Source: Pisolithus tinctorius (Eukaryota; Basidiomycota; Agaricomycetes; Boletales; Pisolithaceae). From it: 64,000 nt of DNA. The translations under genes and the position numbers were made by a program. Of this stretch, positions 31,502-41,425 are shown piece after piece. How positions within the stretch are numbered: position 1 is the first letter of the stretch; each line of letters opens with the position of its first letter. Location: positions 16,688 through 80,687 of the forward strand of contig JANFAH010000125.1 in the NCBI GenBank assembly GCA_024663395.1. Reading direction: 5' to 3'. A model generated the notes under the pieces. That model saw nothing but the letters and a program-made list of their open reading frames with translations. It was not told the origin of the DNA and made no database searches.

Positions 31502-33277
31502 TCACATAAGCTCCTGAAGGTGCTGAGAAACATCCCTAGATGATCCAATGACCTCCCCAACAGATACAGTCAAGGGAGTAGAAAGAATGCGCTCTACAAT
31601 GGCTTTAGAGTTGGCAGACTGCAAAAGCGATGAAGACAGGGAAGTGGTAGGAGGGGGCTTGGATTTCTTAGACCTGTCTGCAGAATCAGTGGCTTGACCA
31701 GATGGCTTTGGGACAGTGGCATCTTCCATGATGGCATCATCTCTAGTACCATCAAAGACAGCGGGATGGACATCAACTGGTACAAAGGCAGGGGCAAGTG
31801 GTACTTTCTGTGGAGCAGGGATGGATGCAGAGGATGAGGGCTTTGGCTCCTGACTCTCTTTCTCCTTGCCATGCGAACGAGGCGGGACAAGGACACTGTC
31901 AAAGACAGCCTTTCTCTTTTCTTTGGTAACCTTGTTAGAGCGATCCACAGCAGCAACAAGGGGTTCTTCTTCCAACTCATAAATCTCGGCACTAGACTCT
32001 TCTTCGGCCTCTTCATGGACAACAAAGCGAACTGCATTGGCAGGCTGAGCAGCAGCTTTAGTGCGTTCATAGGCTTGCAGGATAGTCTCTTCTCCATTGC
32101 GATAGATGCGCTGTCCATTGGGGTAGATGACCCGATGGTTTTCATCACGTGCCAAAGAACCCTTCTGAATGAGATCATTAATGGCCTGGCAACTCTCAAC
32201 ACCATGGCCTTCAACACCACAGCCATAACAAGTGATGGTCCTTCTAGCAGGACGGGTCTGGGATGAGGAAGTAGCAGCAGGGGCAGTGGATGCAGGAGTA
32301 GATGCAGGAGCAGGACGAAGGGAAGGAGCACGAAGCACCTTTGCAGCATCAGGATCCATCTTGATAGCACGATAGTAGAGGAGGGAGTAGTCTGGGTCAC
32401 TGAGTGACATGCGAGAGAGGGACTTGATTAGGGTCTCAACCTCGTCTTGTTTGCGAGCAGTAGGACCTTCTTTCTCCAAATTTTCAAGGTTTCTTCTGGC
32501 TTCATGGGAAGGGAGCAGAGGGCGAACACTGTCATCTCTTCCATCTGAGCGATGAGAAGCATTAGGCTGGGCCTGAGGAGCAGGGGCAGCACGAGGGCCA
32601 AGGAAGTCAAGGTCATCTGCATCAAAGCGATCACGGCGAAGGACCTCTTCAGCTGACTGGCATACATCATCATAGGGGAATGGCCTGCTAATGTCAAGGT
32701 TGGGATCCTTTGTCCTGAGACGAGTTTCAACCAAGCCACGAAAGACTGGGGACAAACCAGCCCAAAAGTAGCAATTATATTCATCAACCGATATCCTTCC
32801 TTTATTCTTCAACCAACCTCCAATGCGAATGAAGCCACGGTTGTAAGCCCTAAAGTCTTGAAGAGTCATAATGGGCTGCATCCTAGACTCCAAAGCAAAG
32901 CTCTTGAGATGCCTTTCAAAGAACCTTTCATCTGATAGATCAGCATCAAAGTACTTGAGGAGATCAGCCTTCAAGTTAGCCCAATCAGGAGTGTAGTAGT
33001 GAGCCATTCCTTCAATAATCTCCCTAACACGAGCATTGCAGTACTGGAGGATTGACTCGACCATTTCCTGGTCAGAAGTGACATTGTGGTAGGCACAGAG
33101 ACGTTCATAGTGGTCCAAGAAGGAGCGAACATGGGTATGGTCTCCTTGGAATAATTCAGGGGCAGACTTCATGCCAAGCAAGGGCATAGTGAGGACAGAG
33201 CGAGCAGGGGGAGCAGCCATAGCTACTGGAACTGCTGATGATGTAGGAGGATAGATAGTGGGGATGGTGGATGACAT
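31502..33277 (-). CDS. gag: Element C Gag
   Basis: The 591-residue open frame has a capsid-like N-terminal half (GDHTHVRSFLDHYERLCAYHN, NYCYFWAGLSP-like region) and a single zinc knuckle, CYGCGVEGHGVESC. A Pro/Ala/Ser-rich spacer and basic KEKRKAVFDS-type segments follow. It ends QELM-TGA. The frame stays open beyond this one stop codon into the protease-bearing frame, so Gag and Gag-Pro could share an origin by readthrough. Confidence 0.85.
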   Translation of the reverse strand: MSSTIPTIYPPTSSAVPVAMAAPPARSVLTMPLLGMKSAPELFQGDHTHVRSFLDHYERLCAYHNVTSDQEMVESILQYCNARVREIIEGMAHYYTPDWANLKADLLKYFDADLSDERFFERHLKSFALESRMQPIMTLQDFRAYNRGFIRIGGWLKNKGRISVDEYNCYFWAGLSPVFRGLVETRLRTKDPNLDISRPFPYDDVCQSAEEVLRRDRFDADDLDFLGPRAAPAPQAQPNASHRSDGRDDSVRPLLPSHEARRNLENLEKEGPTARKQDEVETLIKSLSRMSLSDPDYSLLYYRAIKMDPDAAKVLRAPSLRPAPASTPASTAPAATSSSQTRPARRTITCYGCGVEGHGVESCQAINDLIQKGSLARDENHRVIYPNGQRIYRNGEETILQAYERTKAAAQPANAVRFVVHEEAEEESSAEIYELEEEPLVAAVDRSNKVTKEKRKAVFDSVLVPPRSHGKEKESQEPKPSSSASIPAPQKVPLAPAFVPVDVHPAVFDGTRDDAIMEDATVPKPSGQATDSADRSKKSKPPPTTSLSSSLLQSANSKAIVERILSTPLTVSVGEVIGSSRDVSQHLQELM

Positions 33278-33358
33278 AGTAATGAGATATCAAGTGGTTT
33301 TTTAGAGACAAGTTTCAACAGGCTGAGTGAGCAGGGTTCTTGATCCAGGAATAACCAC

Positions 33359-33376
33359 CCCTCGTGGTGGGCTCCA
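33359..33376 (-). other. tRNA-type primer-binding site of element C
   Basis: On the minus strand TGGAGCCCACCACGAGG begins two bases after the 5' LTR. TGG complements a tRNA CCA end; the tRNA species is not determined. Confidence 0.6.
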
Positions 33377-33378
33377 GA

Positions 33379-35221
33379 TGTGAGTCAAAGTGTGGAAAGG
33401 TGGTGAAAACCAACCAAAACCAACACAAAAGACAAATGTAAAGCGAGTGGTGGTGTGCCTCCGCGGAACCTGGAGTGCAGAAACCTAAATGTGGGGGGAA
33501 CTTCAAGTAGAGGTGCTCCTGGCGCAAGTCGACGACGAGTTACGCAGGAGAAGATGAATAAGTGATGACTGAGGAGGGGATGCTGAACAGAGTGAAGGTG
33601 TTCAGCCGAAAGTACTTGGGGGTAATGGACTTTTGATAGAATATGCTCCTGGCGCAAGTCGATGACGAGTTACGCAGGAGTGAATGGATGACTAAGCAGG
33701 TGTGCTGACAGAGCACAGATGATACTTCAGATGAAGGTAGATAGACCCTTGATGGAGCCTCAACTACCAATGATATGAATGAAGACAGATAGACTCTTCC
33801 GAATGAGCCTCAACTGTCGACGACAAGATATGCTGAGCTGAGCTGACTTCTGAGTGACTTCTTGATTGATTGTGGGTAGCTAAGTACATGGGGGTTTATA
33901 TACTGAGGGGGGAGCACTGCTTGTGACAAACAAGGCACAAACACTTGGTAAGTAATGAGTAAGGACTGAGTAATCATGATGAGTAAGCGAGAAATGATAA
34001 GTAAGCAAGCAAAGAAGATTGGTAAGTATTGGCAATGAACAAGTCAAGGATAGTCAAAATATCACAAAATGAGTCAAATAGAATCAGAAACTGAGTAAGC
34101 GCACTGATATCACATTAGGGGGTGGCGATGCAAGTTAGATCTCGGCGGAGACATCTCTAGATCCAAAGATGGCATGACAGATGGACGGTGTTTCCAGATA
34201 GGGAAGTATTAATTCCAGAATTGAAGGGCATGAGTCAGGTGTCAAAGGGGGCTAGGGCATTGGGGGTCTGTGGGGCAATGAGAGCATATGCGATCGCGTC
34301 TCCCACCCTTCCATCCTCTCAGCGAAGTTAACAAAAACTTCATGGACGGGGTTCTGATGGAGGAGGAGGAGAAGGGGGGACGTCTTCTGCTGGATCTTGC
34401 AGTAAGAAGGCAAGATGCATGTCATACTCGTCATGAATGCGATCAGGGAGGCTGGAGGACAGTAGATTATACTGCAGCTGTCGCAATGCAGGAAGAATGA
34501 TGGACGAGATTGGAACAAAGACGGTGCAGGGAGCAGGGAGGAATGATCCATATGCTTCATCAACTGGGGAGACTGAAATGACCACATAAGACCTTTCTAA
34601 CCGAGTGACAGACCTGAGGCGACCAAAGAATGTCCTTCTGGAGGTCATACTGACAAGGAGAACACGCTGACCAAGCTGCATGGGAGGAGACGGGGCTGAC
34701 AACGATGGGATGAACCAGGGGGCTTCAGGACGGAAGCTGGTGGGAATGCCTGGCAGATATACGTAGCCACTGTCTCTGGCAAATGAGACAAGCGAGATGA
34801 CCGACGAAGAGGTGGCCATGATTGATGGACTTAGCGAAATGAGCGTCTGATGGATGGAGTGCTGTAGAAACACGTAGGGTGTGAGGATCCTCTCCAAATT
34901 TGGAAGGAAGAATCGTGGGGCTGAGCACTTTAAGCGAGCATGGGAATGGAGTCGATATCTTTGGAAATGGTGGAGATATGACGAAAACCGGAATGCCGTA
35001 CACGGGCACTAAAAACTTTTAATGCGCGCTTAACTCGCTTCCTCTTTTCTCTTTAGCACTGACGACTCGTTCTTGTGCGAAGGATGACTGTTCACGTCCA
35101 ACAGTCTTCTACGCATGAGGCCTTTAGTCTTCATCTGCATGCATGGGCATTGTGCACAACTCGTCAACGAGTTAGGCAGAGTCAGCTGTAACCATGTCCA
35201 CAACACCTTTGGTGTGTGACA
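33379..35221 (-). repeat. Element C, 5' LTR (in element orientation)
   Basis: TGTCACACACC start and TTTGACTCACA end on the minus strand. It adjoins the primer-binding site at 33359-33376 with a two-base spacer. Confidence 0.92.
34340..34897 (-). CDS. LTR-encoded open reading frame, copy in 5' LTR
   Basis: Same 185-codon frame as 24704-25261 with Gln to Arg and Ile to Val changes and about three silent differences. In this position it would lie in the 5' LTR upstream of the element's gag. Confidence 0.4.
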   Translation of the reverse strand: MERILTPYVFLQHSIHQTLISLSPSIMATSSSVISLVSFARDSGYVYLPGIPTSFRPEAPWFIPSLSAPSPPMQLGQRVLLVSMTSRRTFFGRLRSVTRLERSYVVISVSPVDEAYGSFLPAPCTVFVPISSIILPALRQLQYNLLSSSLPDRIHDEYDMHLAFLLQDPAEDVPPSPPPPSEPRP

Positions 35222-35522
35222 CCGGTCTGGGCCTCACCTCACCTCTGCCTTGCTTTCCCCTTCTGGTACGTTCCGCTCCACTATGATATCATTATGACAT
35301 CACTATGATGTCATGGACCTCATGTACGCCTCACCGTTGCCTCATGTACTGTAGTATAAGTACCGTTGCTCAATCGCCCGACTAGCTCTAAGCTAGTTCA
35401 TTTGGGTCTTCGAGTCCTAAAGTTGCCTGCTTCTAAACCGTCTCCTCTTTTCTCTTTCTCTTCTTCTCTGTTGGTTCTTGGTGCGAGCCTACAACAAACC
35501 CTGTTGTTTAGGTCTCGTCACA
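35222..35522 (+). repeat. Element B, 5' LTR, second part
   Basis: It continues the LTR begun at 23629-23727 after the insertion of element C and ends GTCTCGTCACA, exactly as the 3' LTR does at 40955. It contains the TATA box and the predicted transcription start. Confidence 0.9.
35355..35360 (+). promoter_or_regulatory. TATA box of element B
   Basis: TATAAG in the LTR, 35 bases before the predicted transcript start at 35390. It is conserved in the 3' LTR. Confidence 0.6.
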
Positions 35523-35523
35523 C

Positions 35524-35534
35524 TTGAACTAGCT
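35524..35534 (+). other. Self-priming primer-binding site of element B
   Basis: TTGAACTAGCTT begins one base after the 5' LTR. Its core is complementary to AAGCTAGTTCA at 35390-35400 inside the LTR, the predicted 5' end of the transcript. In Tf1/sushi elements the RNA 5' end folds back on such a site to prime reverse transcription instead of a tRNA. Confidence 0.65.
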
Positions 35535-35828
35535 TCTCATCGTTGTACCCTCGCACCGCTGTCACCATTCCTCGCTTCCTTCGCGAAGGCTCGTGGGTGT
35601 ACTCGCCAAGTCCCCCAGCCTCTGAACCCAACCCAAACCTCTTTGTCCCATATATCCCTGAGCGTCGCTCGCTCACCCCGCTTTTCGATCACAACCTCTA
35701 CCCCCTTCCACCTCCACCCTCCTACCCTTTTTCCATCAAATCCGTCTTCCCCTGCTCACTCCCTGCTGAACCACAGCAACCTCGTTACAACCTCCGCCCT
35801 CGTCACACACTAAAACGTCCAGATCGCT

Positions 35829-36887
35829 ATGGAAGGAATTCACGACCAGCTTACCGAGCTCCGCAACACTCTCGACGCTCTTCGAGACGAAAACTACAGA
35901 CTAAGCAACGAGCTAAGAGATGCTCAAGGAACAATCGCGACCATTGAGGGTCAGCGAAACCAGTGGAACGCCCTCCCCACCGATGTCATTCAGAGGAGGA
36001 TTGAAGTGATGGCCGACCCGGGTCAGTACACCGGTGATCGCGCCAAGTTCTCAGAATGGTGGGTGAAGATGAAGGTATGGGTCGCGCAGAATAGGACCGC
36101 CCTACCAACCGCCCAAGATAAATGTACTGCGGTATGGTCCCGCATGACAGGTCCTGTAGCTGGAAGGTTCGCTCAGGCCAAATTCTCGCTTGCTATCGTC
36201 ACTGGAGTATGGCCTGACACAGCCGAGATGATAGAAGATATCGACAGGTTCTTCGCCCCTCAGACAGACGTAGAGTGGGCCAAGGCACAGATGCGCACTA
36301 TGCGCCAAGGAAACTCCCGCTATGAAGAGTTCTACGCCAAGTTTGAGTCCCTCAAGGTACAGGGACGTGTCACTGATGAAACCGCTGGCTTCTTGCTGGA
36401 GAATGCTGTCCATCCCGCTATTGTAAAAGAGGCCCTAAGGAGGGGATATACACAGGGCAACTATCTCCAAATGACCGTCGCGTTTCGAGAAGCCGCCCTT
36501 GCCAGGGACCGCTTCAAACTTCTATATAATCACTATCCCGACGAACCCGCTACCCACTCCTCCTACAACCGCCCTTCGTACTCCCCCCATTTCACTCCTA
36601 CTGGCACTCAACCCGGTCGTGGCGCCCCCATGGAAATTGGCGCCGCTCGTTTCCCTCCTCGCCCTGTCCCCTCTCATATAAAGTGTTTCGATTGTCAAGG
36701 GAATCACTTCAAACGTGATTGCCCTCATGCTAAAAGAAAGGGCCCTGCTAGGCCCAACATACAGGAGGTTACACAGGAAGCGCAGGAGACCGCTCTTCGT
36801 CAAATGTCGTTCGAAGAGATGCAAGCCTTCTTCTACGACAAACAAATCAACGAGATGAAGAGCCAGGGAAAAGAGTTCGGCCAGTAG
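35829..36887 (+). CDS. gag: Element B Gag
   Basis: The 352-residue capsid/nucleocapsid protein begins with a coiled-coil-like segment (LTELRNTLDALRDENYRLSN), continues with a typical gypsy capsid (FSEWWVKMKVWVAQN, YEEFYAKFESLKVQG) and ends with a CCHC zinc knuckle, CFDCQGNHFKRDC. The frame is intact. An upstream open frame (35543 onward) containing PRYNLRPRHT overlaps the start in another frame and may be an N-terminal extension lost by a frame change. The pol frame is -1 relative to gag and is open across the gag stop. Confidence 0.85.
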   Translation: MEGIHDQLTELRNTLDALRDENYRLSNELRDAQGTIATIEGQRNQWNALPTDVIQRRIEVMADPGQYTGDRAKFSEWWVKMKVWVAQNRTALPTAQDKCTAVWSRMTGPVAGRFAQAKFSLAIVTGVWPDTAEMIEDIDRFFAPQTDVEWAKAQMRTMRQGNSRYEEFYAKFESLKVQGRVTDETAGFLLENAVHPAIVKEALRRGYTQGNYLQMTVAFREAALARDRFKLLYNHYPDEPATHSSYNRPSYSPHFTPTGTQPGRGAPMEIGAARFPPRPVPSHIKCFDCQGNHFKRDCPHAKRKGPARPNIQEVTQEAQETALRQMSFEEMQAFFYDKQINEMKSQGKEFGQ

Positions 36888-36985
36888 AGGATCGGGTCTC
36901 CACTGGCTACGTATATAATAAGTTTTCTGTCTTAGGCGTTGACAATCCCTCTACCGAGCAGGATATATTTAACTCGGAGATTACT

Positions 36986-39900
36986 GTGCCATCTGAAGAG
37001 GCGACCCCAGTGGGCGCGGCCGCGGATGTAAAACTACCGGTGCTTAATTCCTCTTGCAATAAAAATAAAAACACGCCTATCCAGAGAACAAAAGAAACCC
37101 CGAAAATAAGGACGGCAGATCCTAAGGCCGAGTTAGAGTTGGAAGTGGTATTAGAGGGACGAGAAAAGAAGTGGAATGTAAAAGCGTTGGTGGATTCAGG
37201 AGCCAACGATACCTTTCTGGACAAGAAATGGGCCGACGAGAATAACGTTCCTCTGATCAAGCTTGGTCGACCTGTCGCAGTCCTTAACGTTGATGGCACT
37301 CCTAACGTCGCAGGAAACATCACACATATTGCCTCCCTCGTCATGAACTATCAAGGACACCGAGAGTCTGTCTGGGCTCAGGTTACCACGCTCGGCACGC
37401 ATCCGCTCATACTCAGCTACACTTGGCTACGAAAACACAACCCAGAAGTGTGTTGGGAAACCAAGCAGGTGAAGCTGTCCCGCTGTCCCCGCGAGTGTCA
37501 CGACCTCGCCCCAAAGACAAGAGCAGAAAGAATAGCTGAAGAACAAGAGGCACAGGATATGGAGTATCTCTATCCGAAGCTTCGTTCCACCAGGATCCGG
37601 ACCGGTACTACAGAAGAACTCGTCCCAAAGGAGTATCATCAGTACCTGAAGGTCTTCTCAAAGGAAGAGTTGGAAAGGATGCCGCTTCGTAAACCCTGGG
37701 ACCACGCCATCGATCTTAAAGAAACCTTCACTCCCAAACGTGGCCGTCTCATTCCACTCTCTGTTGAGGAACAAAAGGAGGTGTCGGATTTCCTTGAGGA
37801 TCAGTTACGAAAGGGATACATCCGTCCCTCAAAATCCCCTCAAACATCCCCTGTGTTCTTCGTTCCAAAAAAAGATGGGAAAAAGCGTATGGTGCAGGAT
37901 TACCGGTACCTCAATGAGCACACGGTGAAGAATGCATACCCTCTCCCTCTTATTTCTCAGCTTGTCGACAAGCTTAAGGGCTGTAAGCTCTTCACCAAGA
38001 TGGATCTCCGATGGGGATACAACAATGTTCGTGTAAAGGAAGGAGACGAGTGGAAAGCCGCCTTTGTTACTCATAAAGGCGCTTACGAACCACTGGTCAT
38101 GTACTTTGGCCTCTGCAACTCGCCGTCCACCTTTCAAAACATGATGAATGATATCTTCGGTGACATGGAGGACGTTCTTGTGGTCTATATCGACGACCTG
38201 ATGATCTTCACGAAAACGGATGATGAGAGGGAGCACGACGGAATAGTCCTGGAGGTACTAAGGAGATTAGAAGAAAATGACCTCTTCGTCAAACCGGAGA
38301 AATGCTTCTTCAAACAGAAGCAGGTAGAGTTCTTGGGCATGGTGGTTGGAACTGAGGGGGTCAGCATGGATGAAAGTAAGGTCAAAGCCATAACCGAGTG
38401 GCCGGTTCCTACAAAGGTCCGCTCGGTACGAGCCTTCTTGGGCTTGGCAAACTTTTACCGGCGCTTCATCAAGGACTTCGCACAAATCGCTCGTCCCCTC
38501 AACGACCTTACAAGAAAAGATCAGCTCTGGACCTGGGGGTCCCGAGAGCAACAGGCCTTCGACACTTTGAAACTCGCCTTCACCACTGCCCCTGTTCTTG
38601 TGTTCCCGGATCAGGACAGGGAGTTCCGTCTAGAAACCGATGCCTTGGACTTTGCCACTGGTGCTGTCCTCTCCGTGAAATGTGAAGATGACCTCTGGCG
38701 ACCTGTTGCCTTTTATTCCCATTCCATGTCCCCCCTGAACGAAACTACCAGGTTTTCGATAAAGAGATGCTGGCCATAATTCGTGCTCTGGAAACATGGC
38801 GACATTACCTCGAAGCCACCCCTTACCAGTTTGAAATCTGGACTGACCACGCTAACCTCCAGTACTTCATGAAGGCACAGAATCTGGATCGCCGCCAGGC
38901 ACGCTGGGCCCAGTATCTCTCCCGTTTCAACTACAAGCTGGTCTATAAGCCCGGGTCTTCAATGGCCAAGGCTGATGCCCTTTCTAGAAGGGAGGATCAC
39001 GAACCAAAAGGGTCGGACAATCAGGGGGTTACGTTACTCAACCCCTCTAGAGTGGCAGCCACCTTGGTGATAGGAGAAGACGTCGACCTCGACCTTGCCC
39101 TGAAGTCTGCCTCCTCGGTAACACCACAACCAGAGGGTTCGGTCCTCAGAGAAGGACTGTACGTTTGTCAGGGAAAGGTCTATGTTCCGCCCGCCGTCAG
39201 AATCCATTGTCTTGAGAAGCACCATGACACCCCACTTGCAGGACATCCTGGCTGGAAGAAAACCCTGGAACTCGTCTCTCGCAACTATGTCTGGCCTGGG
39301 ATGACTGCCACTGTTAGGACTATGTCTCGGCATGTCACCGTTGCCAGATGGCTAAAAGTTCTAGAGTCCCTCCTGCAGGAAGGCTCCTTCCCAACCCTGT
39401 CCCAGAACACCCCTGGACTGATATCTCGGTTGACTTCATGGAGTTACCAGAGGCACAGGGCTTCGACAACGTCATGGTGGTGGTGGACAGGTTTTCAAAA
39501 GAGGTGGTCTTTGCTCCCACTACGAAAGAGGTTTCCTCGTTACAAACGGCGGAACTCTTCCGTGACCATGTGTGGACCCAACATGGCCTCCCTTCCTCTG
39601 TCATCTCCGATCGCGGTCCTCAGTTTACCAGTGCGTTCACTACTGAACTCTGCAAAATGCTTGGGGTCAAACCCAAGCTCTCCACTGCCTTCCACCCTCA
39701 GACAGATGGTCAGACAGAACGTCTCAACCAGGACCTGCAACAGTACCTCCGCCTCTTTGTCAACGACCGACAGGGTTCTTGGCCTTCTTGGCTTAAAGTT
39801 GCCCAGTTCTCCTATAACAATAAGCGACAGGAGTCTACTGGCAAAAGTCCCTTCTCGGTCACCCATTCCTACACCCCCAGGATGGGCGTCGAACCTTTCC

Positions 39901-40571
39901 TCTCCAAAGCAGAGGCAGCCACGGATCACGCTGTTGACCTCGCTAAGGTGTTGGAGGACACAAAGAAGGCTTTGAACAAAGCTGCGGAGCAGATGAAGGT
40001 GTCTGCAGATGCGTCTCGTTCTGACGCCCCTTCCTACTCGACTGGTGACATGGTTTGGCTGGAAACCTCCCGCATCTCCCTCTCTGGCCACCCTTCCAGG
40101 AAACTCACAGAACGGTGGATTGGCCCTTACAAGGTTGTTTCACTCAAACCCAATGCGGTAGAGTTAAAACTTCCTAAGACTCTCAAGATCCACCCGGTTG
40201 TTAATGTTTCTCGGGTCAAGCCGTACAAAGGCCCTTTGGAAGGACAAACTGTCACTCGCCCAGGACCGGTAGTGGGACATGAAGGCGACGAGGAGTTTGA
40301 AGTGGACTACGTCGCTGATTCTCGCCTGAAAAGGAACAGGCTTGAGTACCTCGTCCATTGGAAGGGGTATCATGATGAAGATCGCACTTGGGAACCCGAG
40401 TCCACTTTGAAGTCTGCCCCTGGTGCTGTCTGGGACTTCCATCGTCGCAACCCTTCTGCTCCTCGGAAACTCCGTGGCATGGACTCTTCTCTCTTTTCCT
40501 CCCTCTTCCGTCCTCTCGAGAACTTCACCGACACTGTCCCAACCTTCAATCGCCTGGAAGTCGATTTCTAA
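36986..40571 (+). pseudogene. pol: Element B Pol polyprotein, two frameshifts
   Basis: Domains in order: protease (ALVDSGANDTFLDKKW), reverse transcriptase (PVFFVPKKDGKKRMVQDYR, LFTKMDLRWGYNNVRV, VVYIDDLMIFT with the YIDD core), RNase H (DALDFATGAVLS, FDKEMLAIIRALE, WTDHANLQYF), integrase (H-H-C-C finger then DISVDFMELP, VISDRGPQFTS, FHPQTDGQTERLNQ) and a C-terminal chromodomain (LEYLVHWKGYHDEDRTWEPE). The frame breaks near 38738, probably by loss of one of two tandem CGAA units, and near 39340 by loss of one base beside the integrase zinc finger, whose first Cys is also altered. The pol frame stays open upstream to the end of gag. Chromodomains steer chromoviruses to heterochromatin. Confidence 0.88.
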
Positions 40572-40582
40572 GGAGGGGATAG

Positions 40583-40955
40583 TGTTACAATATGTACTCT
40601 TTTTTCCTTTTCTCTCTTTTCTTTTCGTCTTATCTAATCTCTTCGTCTTATCTTACCTCTCGGACTCAGCTCGGACCCCGGTCTGGGCCTCACCTCACCT
40701 CTGCCTTGCTTTCCCTTCTGGTACGTTCCGCTCCACTATGATATCATGGACCTCATGTACGCCTCACCGTTGCCTCATGTACTGTAGTATAAGTACCGTT
40801 GCTCAATCGCCCGACTAGCTCTAAGCTAGTTCATTTGGGTCTTCGAGTCCTAAAGTCGCCTGCTTCTAAACCGTCTCCTCTTTTCTCTTTCTCTTCTTCT
40901 CTGTTGGTTCTTGGTGCGAGCCTACAACAAACCCTGTTGTTTAGGTCTCGTCACA
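40583..40955 (+). repeat. Element B, 3' LTR (373 bp)
   Basis: It is preceded by the purine tract AAGGAGGGGATAG and followed by target duplication GTGGA. It is uninterrupted and serves as reference for the split 5' LTR. Confidence 0.92.
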
Positions 40956-40960
40956 GTGGA

Positions 40961-41165
40961 TCCCTGCTGTGTTGTACTGTTTGGATCCTGGGGTATATAT
41001 ACCGGTGCTACATGTATGCGCAGGGACATCCTTTCTTTCCCTCTTTCTCTCTCTATCATCTTGTATCAGCATATACGCTTGGTTGTTCAATCCACACACC
41101 TGTCCACATTCTGTTGTTGCTGCGATCCGTCCTGAGTGTGCTCACCCCTACTGTGGTGAGTTCCA
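40961..41165 (+). repeat. Element A, 5' LTR, second part
   Basis: It resumes after the second GTGGA (40956-40960) with TCCCTGCTGTG and ends TTCCA, matching the 3' LTR. A TATATATA box is at about 40992. The sequence after the LTR does not start with a tRNA-type TGG primer site. Confidence 0.88.
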
Positions 41166-41425
41166 CTTTTTTTGAACATGCCATAGCATGTGTTGACGCC
41201 TGGTAAAGGTGTCAAACTGCTGTCTCGTCGCATCCCCTCTGTCCCTGTCCCCTTGACTACGAGTAGTCAAGGGAATCACCCCCTGCCAGCGACATCACTG
41301 TCATCCCCACTGTCCTCGTCTTCGTCCTTGCTGTCTCAGTCCCGTGCTGCCTCTCTTCCACTACTGTCTATGCCACCGCCTGTGGCCCCATCTAGTGTCA
41401 ACCCATCCCCATCTACCTCTCCTGC

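Larger units (their letters stand above)
23728..35221 (-). mobile_element. Long-LTR gypsy element C (innermost)
   Basis: It lies in reverse orientation inside the 5' LTR of B. The element's LTRs are 23728-25586 and 33379-35221 (about 1.84 kb, TG...CA in either sense), differing by a handful of substitutions, a one-base indel and a 15-16-bp duplication near 23745. Host bases CCAG (left) and CCGG (right) are the imperfect target duplication. Three large open frames are intact, so this may be recently active. Confidence 0.9.
23629..40955 (+). mobile_element. Gypsy chromovirus B, nested in the 5' LTR of A
   Basis: It begins TGTTACGATATG and ends CTCGTCACA, flanked by GTGGA on both sides. Its own sequence is 23629-23727 plus 35222-40955. 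The two LTRs are nearly identical except for one indel of about 24 bp and a few substitutions. A self-priming signal places it with the Tf1/sushi type. The pol frame is broken twice, so it is no longer autonomous. Confidence 0.9.

Noticed and set aside
35478..35947. Two overlapping frames before gag of element B as separate genes
   Set aside because: PRYNLRPRHT suggests an N-terminal gag extension, but the frame does not connect without a shift; treated as leader.
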